From contig JAJFKL010000018.1 of NCBI GenBank assembly GCA_021773235.1, positions 62,001 to 126,000 on the forward strand: a DNA stretch of 64,000 nt, given 5' to 3'. The stretch comes from Gammaproteobacteria bacterium. Its GTDB lineage: Bacteria; Pseudomonadota; Gammaproteobacteria; Eutrophobiales; Eutrophobiaceae. Below, in pieces: positions 56,147-63,470 of the stretch. Each line of letters starts with the position of its first letter. The first letter of the stretch is position 1. The position numbers and the translations under genes were made by a program. Below the pieces are notes generated by a model that was not told the origin of the DNA, did no database searches, and saw only the letters and a list, made by a program, of their open reading frames with translations.

Positions 56147-56219
56147 TAAGACCACAATAGTTCTAGTCCAGCATTTAAAACAAGCAATCAATGGGATGAA
56201 TAATTCGGAGAAAATAAAA

Positions 56220-56630
56220 TTAATTAAAATTATCAATTAAGCGAAAGCGTTCACAGACAAGCAACATTTCAGGACTGAAACCACTATTACGTTCAAAGTA
56301 AGCTCGGTGATCATGCTGCCAACCCGCCAAGGAATCATTCTCCCCTTCCGCTAGTGCAAATGCTTCTTCAACATCAATGAACTTTATAATAGCGATATTA
56401 ATAGTCTCTATCACGAGTGCCGGTGAACCATCCCAATTCAATACAATATCCTGTCTACCCAAAACGGGCATCGCTTCATTCCCAGATTCAAAATCTCGAA
56501 GTGCGCCACAAGTGGCCGTTTTTTTCCCTTCGAGAACTAAATTAATCAGTTGTTCAGACAATGCTTTACTATCACCAAATGTAAACGTTTCCGCATTCGG
56601 GTATTCGTGTAAAACTGCATCTAATTGCAA
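56220..56630 (-). CDS. ASCH-domain protein
   Basis: A 136-residue PUA-like protein: FGDSKALSEQLINLVLEGKKTATCGALRDFESG contains the ASCH GKKTATC motif, VLGRQDIVLNWDG the beta part, and VEEAFALAEGE...SLAGWQHDHRAYF the conserved tail. The related YqfB hydrolyses N4-acetylcytidine; other ASCH proteins may bind RNA. Function here unproven. It is divergent from the alternative oxidase gene. Confidence 0.88.
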   Translation of the reverse strand: MQLDAVLHEYPNAETFTFGDSKALSEQLINLVLEGKKTATCGALRDFESGNEAMPVLGRQDIVLNWDGSPALVIETINIAIIKFIDVEEAFALAEGENDSLAGWQHDHRAYFERNSGFSPEMLLVCERFRLIDNFN

Positions 56631-56660
56631 AATTTCATCCCATAATAATTTTTTCTAAAA

Positions 56661-56727
56661 TTCAAGATTTATAATGGCAATAATACAACAGGTTCCGGTA
56701 TCCATGCAGGTAACACTAAATCTTGAA
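56661..56727. promoter_or_regulatory. Perfect 11-bp inverted repeat upstream of the alternative oxidase
   Basis: TTCAAGATTTA (56661-56671) and TAAATCTTGAA (56717-56727), 45 bp apart, between the ASCH and AOX genes. Placement suggests an operator pair for a dimeric regulator; the half-site loosely recalls NsrR-like AAGAT elements, which is only a guess. Confidence 0.45.
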
Positions 56728-56860
56728 AGAGAGTATTATAAATTAAGAAATTATTGAACCTGATTTGACTATGTTTGCAGATATTAATCAATACATGCTA
56801 ACCCAGTCATATGTGCATTAGTTTAACCTTAATAATTATTATAAATTTTTAAAAACCATA

Positions 56861-57475
56861 ATGGATAATACGATAACACTAGATAAGCATCATGATGCGA
56901 AAGACCTGTCCGATCGTATTGCCTATGCTTTCACTAAATTCCTTCGATTTTTTGCCGATACATTTTTCGCAAAGCGATACGGACATCGAGCAGTCGTTTT
57001 AGAAACAGTTGCCGCAGTTCCAGGCATGGTTGCTGGCTCATTACGGCATCTACGCGCACTACGCCGCATGGAAAGCGATCAGGGATGGATACGTATCCTA
57101 CTCGAAGAAGCAGAAAACGAACGCATGCACTTAATGACATTCGTAAATATTGCACAACCATCAGTGTTTGAACGCGTACTGATATTGCTTGCACAAGGTA
57201 TCTTCTACAATTTGTTCTTTCTGGTTTATATATGCTCAGCAAAAACAGCACATCGTATAGTCGGTTATTTTGAAGAAGAAGCGGTATACAGCTATACCGA
57301 GTATTTAGCTGGCATAGATGATGGAACTCATGAGAATGTACCCGCTCCTGAAATCGCGATTGAATATTGGAACTTACCAGCAGATGCGCGTTTACGTGAA
57401 GTTGTTATTGCCGTGAGAGATGATGAAGCACATCACCGTGATGTAAATCATGATTTTGCTAACAAACTTGCTTGA
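56861..57475 (+). CDS. aox: Alternative oxidase (diiron ubiquinol oxidase)
   Basis: Membrane-surface ubiquinol oxidase that reduces oxygen to water without proton pumping and is insensitive to cyanide and nitric oxide. The 204 residues show the four helix-bundle diiron motifs: LETVAAVPG (Glu48), ENERMHL (Glu87, His90), [10 protein letters not shown] (Glu138-140) and [12 protein letters not shown] (Glu189, His192). No regulatory N-terminal Cys region is present, as in other bacterial AOX. AOX is rare in bacteria. It is followed 62 bp later by a globin gene. No ribosome-binding site is obvious. Confidence 0.96.
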   Translation: MDNTITLDKHHDAKDLSDRIAYAFTKFLRFFADTFFAKRYGHRAVVLETVAAVPGMVAGSLRHLRALRRMESDQGWIRILLEEAENERMHLMTFVNIAQPSVFERVLILLAQGIFYNLFFLVYICSAKTAHRIVGYFEEEAVYSYTEYLAGIDDGTHENVPAPEIAIEYWNLPADARLREVVIAVRDDEAHHRDVNHDFANKLA

Positions 57476-57537
57476 GTTAACACAGAGCCTAAATACAGTT
57501 TCAATATAAAGTCTGCTCGAAGAGTAAGAAAGAGAAA

Positions 57538-57945
57538 ATGAGTGACTTCGAAACAGTGAAAGAGAGTTTTGAACGATGTGGCACTTCCGATGGGTTTTAC
57601 GATACGTTTTATGAACTATTTCTATCAAAGTCAGATGAGATCGCGCCATTTTTTTCTGGAACTGATTTTAAAAAACAGAAAAAATTATTAAAGGCAACGA
57701 TTACCACCATGATACGTTTCCCACTCGATCACAGAGGGACACAAACAACCTTAGCCATGGTCGCAAAAACTCACAGCCCTAATAATTACAATAGCTACAA
57801 TATCAAACCTGAACTACACGCACTATGGCTAGATAGCCTTTGCGAAACGGTTAAAAAACATGACCCTGATATTACTGTAGAACTTGAAGATAAATGGAGG
57901 AATTACATACAAGAAGCAATTAATACTATTCTTTCGAAATATTAG
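57538..57945 (+). CDS. Single-domain globin
   Basis: A 135-residue haem globin: GFYDTFYELFLSKSDEIAPFF...TDFKKQKKLL supplies the CD region with Phe (about 44) and KTHSPNNYNI the proximal His (about 79), while LWLDSLCETVKKHDPDI is the conserved G/H part of bacterial globins. It can bind oxygen or NO. Directly downstream of the alternative oxidase, it is probably co-transcribed, so NO detoxification or oxygen supply to the oxidase is likely. No reductase domain is present. Confidence 0.88.
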   Translation: MSDFETVKESFERCGTSDGFYDTFYELFLSKSDEIAPFFSGTDFKKQKKLLKATITTMIRFPLDHRGTQTTLAMVAKTHSPNNYNSYNIKPELHALWLDSLCETVKKHDPDITVELEDKWRNYIQEAINTILSKY

Positions 57946-57978
57946 TAAAATGAGAGCTGACTACTTTAATAGAACCAG

Positions 57979-58060
57979 CCAAATTTCTTAAAATAATGAA
58001 TTTTCGACATCCTGTTGAATATTTAACAGATTACTTAAGTGTAATTAATTCTTGGATAAA
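57979..58060. repeat. Diverged repeat, copy B
   Basis: CCAAATTTCTTAAAATAATG... aligns with copy A at 53155-53238 over about 80 bp. It lies 34 bp after the globin stop. Confidence 0.5.
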
Positions 58061-58165
58061 GTACTGAGATGGGTTTGGAAGAATTCTAAATTAGAAAAGG
58101 ACCTGATCCTTTTTATTTTATCCATGAACTTTACCCTAAATTTTTTATTTTGAAATAAGTAAAAA

Positions 58166-58179
58166 TTGATCTTGATCAA
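58166..58179 (+). promoter_or_regulatory. FNR/ANR-type box upstream of the DUF3149 gene
   Basis: TTGATCTTGATCAA is a perfect TTGAT-N4-ATCAA box, centred about 70 bp before the DUF3149 ATG. With a class II promoter, transcription would begin near 58214; TAATTT at 58201-58206 is a possible -10. Confidence 0.72.
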
Positions 58180-58242
58180 TAATATATTTTAACAGTGTTT
58201 TAATTTGTACATAGTTACCTGGAAAATACTGGAGATTAGAGA

Positions 58243-58374
58243 ATGGAACTATGGTTGAACCTACTGTTCGGCAACCCTATTGGGTTGATGTCGATGATTG
58301 TCGTGTTTGTAACCTTTGTGATTATCAGTTATTTCTTATATATGCTTTATGATAAGTCAAAACCTAAGTCCTGA
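58243..58374 (+). CDS. DUF3149 single-helix micro-protein (43 aa)
   Basis: Too short for the ORF track. MELWLNLLFGNPIGLMSMIVVFVTFVIISY...YDKSKPKS matches the DUF3149 family (xxWLDLLFGNPxGLxSxIVI) with one membrane helix (about 14-36). GGAG lies eight nt before the ATG. An FNR-type box is centred about 70 bp upstream. Function unknown; small single-helix proteins of this kind often belong to respiratory or transport complexes. PhoU follows 180 bp later, with a hairpin between. Confidence 0.88.
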   Translation: MELWLNLLFGNPIGLMSMIVVFVTFVIISYFLYMLYDKSKPKS

Positions 58375-58452
58375 TTTAGGTGGGCATTGATAATTTACAA
58401 TAATTACCGGAATGTAGATCTATTCTTACTCCGTCAATAATATTGGTCGTCC

Positions 58453-58474
58453 CTACCCATAATTGACTGGGTAG
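58453..58474 (+). terminator. Hairpin between DUF3149 and phoU
   Basis: CTACCCA, an 8-nt loop, TGGGTAG, a perfect 7-bp stem 79 bp after the DUF3149 stop. The following U-tract is weak, so this is a possible attenuator or terminator. Confidence 0.4.
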
Positions 58475-58554
58475 CTTTCCAACTTATATACAAAAAATGA
58501 TTACCTTATTGAGTAAGAATCTTTACTTAATTAATTTTAATAAAGGAAACATCA

Positions 58555-59226
58555 ATGATAGTCGAGAGAACTAAACTGGTTGCCGAGAGAGATGAGGTTC
58601 GTTCAAAAATAATGGTCATGGGTCAGGACTCGGTCAATCTATTAAACCAGTTCATGGAATCATTGGTTCATCTTGATATCGAACGTGCGGATAATATTAC
58701 AAATGGAGATGAACATTTTAATCATCTTTATCAGAGCATCCATGATGAATGCTTAATCATGATCGCCCGCCAACAACCAGTCGCCTCCGATTTGAGAGAA
58801 GTTATATCTGATCTTCAGATAGCAATCGAACTTGAACGCATTGCAGATCACATTGCTTCAGTAGCCCAGATCGTACATACCTTGTCTGTGGCAGCCATTC
58901 CTCCAGTCTGGGATGAGATCATACACATGGTCAGACATACTTCAGACATGATGAGTAATATGCTGATCGCTTACCATGAAATGGACGTGGAAAAAGCAGA
59001 AGCAATCGCTACTAGCGACGATGATATAGACAGAATGGACCAACAAATAGTCACTGAAATTATTGATTACATGAAATCAAACACAGCAGCTATCGAAAAC
59101 GGCACCCATCTCATTTGGCTAGTACATGATATAGAACGTATCGCGGATCGTGTCACTAATATCGGCGAACAGATTGTCTTTAATGCCTCCGGGAAAATAG
59201 CCGATTGGAATACCTCTAAAGCTTAA
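58555..59226 (+). CDS. phoU: Phosphate-signalling protein PhoU
   Basis: A 223-residue all-helical protein with two homologous three-helix halves, each carrying the metal-binding E(R)xxD motif: ELERIADHIAS near residue 95-105 and DIERIADRVTNIGE near residue 195-208. PhoU links the PstSCAB phosphate transporter to PhoR. No pst or pho gene is adjacent, so it is a solitary copy. AAGGAA precedes the ATG. Confidence 0.93.
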   Translation: MIVERTKLVAERDEVRSKIMVMGQDSVNLLNQFMESLVHLDIERADNITNGDEHFNHLYQSIHDECLIMIARQQPVASDLREVISDLQIAIELERIADHIASVAQIVHTLSVAAIPPVWDEIIHMVRHTSDMMSNMLIAYHEMDVEKAEAIATSDDDIDRMDQQIVTEIIDYMKSNTAAIENGTHLIWLVHDIERIADRVTNIGEQIVFNASGKIADWNTSKA

Positions 59227-59256
59227 GCAACGAAAGTGAGGTCTAATATCACTTAC

Positions 59257-60084
59257 TCATAATCCTTGTCTATGTGGTACTAGCTCAGCTAATACCTCTT
59301 CGATAACACGTACAACTTCTTCCTGTTTCAAGTAATCGAGTGCATCAGCATGAGGCGATGCAAACTGACCTGCATCATTATCAAAATATTTTCCAGAAGC
59401 AGTAGAGAATTCATCTGATAGTGCTGCACGGATGATTATATCTGCACCAATATTGATATCTTTACCATCCACACCAAAGACTTCTTTCACCATCTTACTG
59501 GCAAGCAAGGAACCCGGATTAATTGCAACAATCATCGGGCCACGATCATTAAGCAAAAGTGCTATATGCCGAGACCACATCGTTAACGCCAGCTTACTTT
59601 GTGCATAAGCGCTCATCTCATCCGACAATTTAACTTGCCCTGCTAATGCTTTTAGATCAATTGGGGACTGAGCAGCAGACGATAGATTAATTACCCTGCC
59701 AAAGTTCCCAAGCAACGGTAGTAATCGTTGTGTTAATAAGTACGGTGCAAATGTATTCACAACAAACCTTAAATCCAGTCCTTCTTTCGTTGAGGGTTCT
59801 GCAACCTTGAAGACACCCGCATTATTAATCAGCACATCAAGTTTATCGTGTTTGTTTATGATGGTCTTCGCCATCGCCTTGACATCAACCAGACGAGAGA
59901 AGTCAGCCATGAAGGTTTCAACATGGCCGTTGCCCGATAATTGAGAAAGTATTTTTGCTGTTTTGGATAACTTTTCAGCATTTCGCCCGTGCAGTAAAAC
60001 ATGATGCCCCTGTTCGACTAATTTTTTAGCGGTTACTAGACCAATGCCATCAGTTGAACCCGTTATTAATATAATTTTTTTAAT
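59257..60084 (-). CDS. Short-chain dehydrogenase with probable AUU start codon
   Basis: SDR/retinol-dehydrogenase-like oxidoreductase of 275 residues. The track ORF (59910) lacks the Rossmann motif; continuing in frame upstream gives KKIILITGSTDGIGL...GHHVLLHGRNAEKL before MADFSRL. No ATG, GTG or TTG exists between this and the upstream in-frame TAA. The only sensible start is ATT at 60084, with AAGGA nine nt before it. NNAG is intact, and YAQSKLALTMW carries the catalytic Tyr-x3-Lys. Its start lies in the same intergenic region as the divergent usp promoter. Confidence 0.82.
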   Translation of the reverse strand: MKKIILITGSTDGIGLVTAKKLVEQGHHVLLHGRNAEKLSKTAKILSQLSGNGHVETFMADFSRLVDVKAMAKTIINKHDKLDVLINNAGVFKVAEPSTKEGLDLRFVVNTFAPYLLTQRLLPLLGNFGRVINLSSAAQSPIDLKALAGQVKLSDEMSAYAQSKLALTMWSRHIALLLNDRGPMIVAINPGSLLASKMVKEVFGVDGKDINIGADIIIRAALSDEFSTASGKYFDNDAGQFASPHADALDYLKQEEVVRVIEEVLAELVPHRQGL

Positions 60085-60263
60085 AAACTTATTTCCTTTT
60101 GCTGTGGACTGTTAAAAGGGTTCGGATATCTTTAATTTAATTAAAAATAAACTGATACGCAATAATAGAAAGGTCAGCCCCTCATATTTATTTTTATACC
60201 ATAAAAACAATAGGCACTGTCTTTCGTTATCATACGTTTTTTAACGTTTTGGACATACAAGCC

Positions 60264-60304
60264 TTGATCTAGATCAAAGCATCTCTAGAACATTGTTCTA
60301 TTAT
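60264..60304 (+). promoter_or_regulatory. FNR/ANR-dependent promoter of the universal stress gene
   Basis: TTGATCTAGATCAA (60264-60277), a perfect box, and TATTAT (60299-60304) spaced as a class II -41.5 promoter with start near 60311, about 70 nt before the usp ATG. FNR/ANR control of such genes is known in Pseudomonas. Confidence 0.8.
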
Positions 60305-60379
60305 TTAATTGAAGGGTTGATGGCAATGCTTATATAGCAAACCCGGTTATTTAGAAACAATTTTATTGCAGAGTAAAAT

Positions 60380-61285
60380 ATGAATAAAAAAATACTTGTT
60401 GCGGTACATTCTGGATTTACTGACGCACCAGCTATTCAACGTGCTCTCGAATTAGCCAGTACTACTGATGTGGACATTTTGCTCTATAGCGCTGTATATG
60501 ATGAATATATTCCAAATATAAGCGTCGTTACAGAGCAAATTCAAAAATTGCATCAAAAGATGCTTGATTCAGAAATCGCAAAACTTAAAGAAATCAAAAA
60601 TCACTTGGTACAGACTGCAAAATCAGTAGAAATTGAGGCGCAATGGGAACCCTCCGTAACCGATGGCATCACTAAAGCGGCTGAAAAGTTTAATGCTGAC
60701 TTTATTTTAGTTTCGAGTACCCGCCATTCATCACTGTCTCGACTATTTTTGTCCAACACAGATTGGGAAATATTGCGTCATGTCTATATGCCGATACTCT
60801 TCGCCCATCAGCATGAGAAAAAATCTTATAAAAATGTGGTCATTGCTGTCGAATCTGCCTATAACAATGACGATACAATAAAATTAGAAGATCAGATGAT
60901 CGCTATAGGCAAATGGTTCTGCGAAACATTTAATGGTGAGCTACATATAGCACATGCTCACCCATCTCAGCATACAGTAGCAAGTATGGATTATATGATA
61001 CCTGCTGATTTAAATGAAAAATTGAAACAGCAACATAAAGATTCCTTATATCAATTAAGCTCCAGACATAATATCAATGAGCAAAACACTCATTTTCTTG
61101 AAGATTATCCACGCATAGCAATTCCAAAGCTTGCCAATGACATAGATGCCGATTTAGTTATCATGGGACTAGTCTCTCGTAGTTTTATAGACCGGTTTTT
61201 AATCGGTTCTACGACAGAGTATCTTTTAGACCATTTGGCATGTGATGTTTTAACAGTTCATGCAAACTACAAAGCTGGCACATAA
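60380..61285 (+). CDS. Tandem universal stress protein (UspE-like)
   Basis: A 301-residue cytoplasmic protein with two USP domains (about 1-150 and 151-301): KKILVAVHSGFTDAPAIQRALELA begins the first, and NVVIAVESAYNNDD the second. The ATP-site signature in the second domain is MGLVSRSFIDRFLIGSTTEYLL; the first domain has a degenerate version (SSTRHSSLSRLFLSNTDW). It resembles UspE. It stands behind an FNR-type promoter, so low oxygen should induce it. Confidence 0.92.
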   Translation: MNKKILVAVHSGFTDAPAIQRALELASTTDVDILLYSAVYDEYIPNISVVTEQIQKLHQKMLDSEIAKLKEIKNHLVQTAKSVEIEAQWEPSVTDGITKAAEKFNADFILVSSTRHSSLSRLFLSNTDWEILRHVYMPILFAHQHEKKSYKNVVIAVESAYNNDDTIKLEDQMIAIGKWFCETFNGELHIAHAHPSQHTVASMDYMIPADLNEKLKQQHKDSLYQLSSRHNINEQNTHFLEDYPRIAIPKLANDIDADLVIMGLVSRSFIDRFLIGSTTEYLLDHLACDVLTVHANYKAGT

Positions 61286-61346
61286 AATTGAAGAGGCGTG
61301 CCCTTTTCATTTTATCTCTAAAAATGTTTTTTTGACCCTTTCGATC

Positions 61347-61808
61347 TTACCGAAATGTATCATGACAACCATTACAGGTTACATTTAAACGTGTGTATGC
61401 CGGTTCAATAAGCTCGTAATTATCACCGTCAAGAACATTTTTAAAATTCTGTGTTTCTGCATAGAGGTTATTAGCCAAAGACCTAAATCCTATTTGTTTA
61501 TATTTTTCTAACTTAGTATCAGGTGGTTCTTTTGTCATTGCCTCTGCAGTTAACAGCAGGTCATCTACAGTTTTTATTAGTACAGACATCTGACCTTTTT
61601 CAATTATATTTTTTTCTATATCTGCATGCTTACTGCCTTGCAGAGCTGAATTTAAATTCAGCATAATGCCACGTAATTTTTCACTGGGAATGGCGTGAGG
61701 AGCTCGTGAGCGCGCTTCTGGTTCTGTAGTTGTTTTCATTTTGCCTTCATCGCTCATACACGTGCCGGCATTCAGATAAAATATCAATAGAATCAGCATC
61801 TTTTTCAT
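61347..61808 (-). CDS. Cytochrome c'-like haem protein
   Basis: A 153-residue exported protein: short signal peptide (MKKMLILLIFYLNAGTC), a helical bundle, and one haem-binding CNGCH at residues 145-149, close to the C-terminus as in cytochromes c' (CxxCHxxFR). Cytochrome c' has an open haem that binds NO. The family match is by haem position and helix pattern, so another class II cytochrome is possible. An FNR-type box with a perfect TATAAT lies upstream. Confidence 0.82.
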   Translation of the reverse strand: MKKMLILLIFYLNAGTCMSDEGKMKTTTEPEARSRAPHAIPSEKLRGIMLNLNSALQGSKHADIEKNIIEKGQMSVLIKTVDDLLLTAEAMTKEPPDTKLEKYKQIGFRSLANNLYAETQNFKNVLDGDNYELIEPAYTRLNVTCNGCHDTFR

Positions 61809-61872
61809 AACAAATGATCCTCGTTATTTTTAATTAGATTTACCTAAGTATGTTTCATCGCATTTGATGATA

Positions 61873-61914
61873 ATTATAGTTCTTGGTATGAATGCGAGAA
61901 TTGATCTAAATCAA
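61873..61914 (-). promoter_or_regulatory. FNR/ANR-dependent promoter of the cytochrome c'-like gene
   Basis: TTGATCTAAATCAA read on the plus strand at 61901-61914 is a perfect TTGAT-N4-ATCAA box. Reading the minus strand, TATAAT (61878-61873) is centred 32 nt downstream, exactly class II geometry, with start near 61866, about 58 nt before the ATG. Confidence 0.82.
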
Positions 61915-61999
61915 CATAAGAAGCACTTTAATTGTGGCGAGAATTACTAATAAGCAGAGTCAGATCAGGCGTTTTTAATTCTAAATATCGTACCTGTCC

Positions 62000-62767
62000 T
62001 TACTTATTTATAAACTCATACGAACAAGTATCAATCACCTGTCCTTCTTTATCAAAAGAACGCTCAGAAAAGAATACTTCCCCTTGCTTGTCTATTAATA
62101 ACACAGTCGAACTGCGCGTACCGTAGCCATCAAAATGTACAAATAGTGGTGAAAGTTTGCGTTCCCATTCAAGGCTAACTCCCGTTGATGGCAACTCGCT
62201 GTCTGCGGCTATGGTCTCATCAGCAAGTAATTCAAATAATTTCTCTGGTTCAGGTTTTTCGCTCTCCGGTGTAACTTTCTCCAACGCAGCCTTACCCTTT
62301 TCCACTTTAGGCCAAGGACTATCTAACTTACCGTTACTTATACCGTACAAACCGGGCTTTAATGCCTGATAATCTTCTTCAACACTGCAATAAAACAATA
62401 ATGATTGTTTATCTCCAACCAGCAAATTAAATTCATCGTAAGTATGCCTTTGTAACATAACTTTTTGAATATAGTATTCGGCGGAGTCGTTACCTTTCAG
62501 ATAATCACTGACCAAAGAGCCTCTGGAAGTTGCACTCGTTTTATTCTGTGATGGCTCACGGTAATTGGTGACGGCGGCGATGCGACCATCTTTACTAACC
62601 CCCATCCACGACCCACCTTTGCGTAGGTCTCTCCCGGCAAGGATTGAGGGGCAATCATCCCAAAATGATGCTGCTTCTGTGGGACGTTCGAAAAACTCAT
62701 CTCGATTCGCTGCCAAAATAACCGGGTAATCAGAGTGTTTATTAAAACTAAATAGAAGTAAGCACAT
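62000..62767 (-). CDS. NRDE (TANGO2-like) family protein
   Basis: A 255-residue protein starting MCLLLFSFNKHSDYPVILAANRDEFFERPT, with the NRDE motif and the N-terminal Cys2 that would become catalytic after Met removal (Ntn-hydrolase type). LAGRDLRKGGSWMGVSKDGRIAAVTNYR is the core family stretch. TANGO2 homologues are linked to haem and lipid metabolism in eukaryotes; bacterial roles are unclear. It stands alone on the minus strand. Confidence 0.92.
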   Translation of the reverse strand: MCLLLFSFNKHSDYPVILAANRDEFFERPTEAASFWDDCPSILAGRDLRKGGSWMGVSKDGRIAAVTNYREPSQNKTSATSRGSLVSDYLKGNDSAEYYIQKVMLQRHTYDEFNLLVGDKQSLLFYCSVEEDYQALKPGLYGISNGKLDSPWPKVEKGKAALEKVTPESEKPEPEKLFELLADETIAADSELPSTGVSLEWERKLSPLFVHFDGYGTRSSTVLLIDKQGEVFFSERSFDKEGQVIDTCSYEFINK

Positions 62768-62913
62768 AGTGTCATTGTTACTAAAAGAGTCGGCATATGA
62801 TATACCGCTATTAATTAATCACTTACTAATTTTTCGGAAAATAATTCTACAGAACTACACATGACTCGACAGACTTTTCCTTCGTGCGGGTCATCTATTT
62901 TACTTTTTAAATG

Positions 62914-63270
62914 TTAGTTATTAAGAGTGATCCGACCTTTCTTTTCAACGACGCCTTCCATAACCAAAACATCCTCTAAAAAATTCTGCACGACTCTGCC
63001 TATCATCAACTCAGTATGTTTTAGTCTAAAGTTTGCATCTAATGAATAATCACCTTTTTCCTTGGCATATTTTTTCATTTCAATATCAAACTCACCAACC
63101 TCTTTATTCTTATCGTTATAAAAGTTTGCTTCAAACTCCCACTTTTTATAAATACGCTTACCAAAGAGAATGGCGAGCACGAAGAGTAAAATGATAAAGC
63201 CTATCAATCCGAGAGCGAAATTTATAAAAAAATTGAATGCTGTTTCGATTATTTTAAATATTGATTCCAT
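62914..63270 (-). CDS. Hypothetical membrane protein
   Basis: Not recognised. A 118-residue protein from ATG 63270 (MESIFKIIETAF), preferable to the track TTG at 63285. One membrane helix (FALGLIGFIILLFVLAILFG) is followed by a charged soluble domain with KKWEFEANFYNDKNKEVGEF and LMIGRVVQNFLEDVLVMEG. The soluble part is beta-like, and acidic and lysine residues alternate. No gene partner. Confidence 0.6.
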   Translation of the reverse strand: MESIFKIIETAFNFFINFALGLIGFIILLFVLAILFGKRIYKKWEFEANFYNDKNKEVGEFDIEMKKYAKEKGDYSLDANFRLKHTELMIGRVVQNFLEDVLVMEGVVEKKGRITLNN

Positions 63271-63470
63271 ATCATCAACTACCAACGAGTTTATTGATTA
63301 AAGGGTAACGTCTCTTTATTTTTCTACAGAGTCCACTTCTTCCATATTAAAAATATATGCCCCTATTATCAGAGATTATATGGAAACTATTGCATTGTAA
63401 AAAACGTTTAAATCCCAGTGAATTTAAGTTATAACAAAACAATAAATAACCTGCTTATTGGAGTGATGTA

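Noticed and set aside
59257-59910. ATG start of the 217-aa SDR track ORF
   Set aside because: It would remove the NAD(P)-binding Rossmann motif, which is present in frame upstream.
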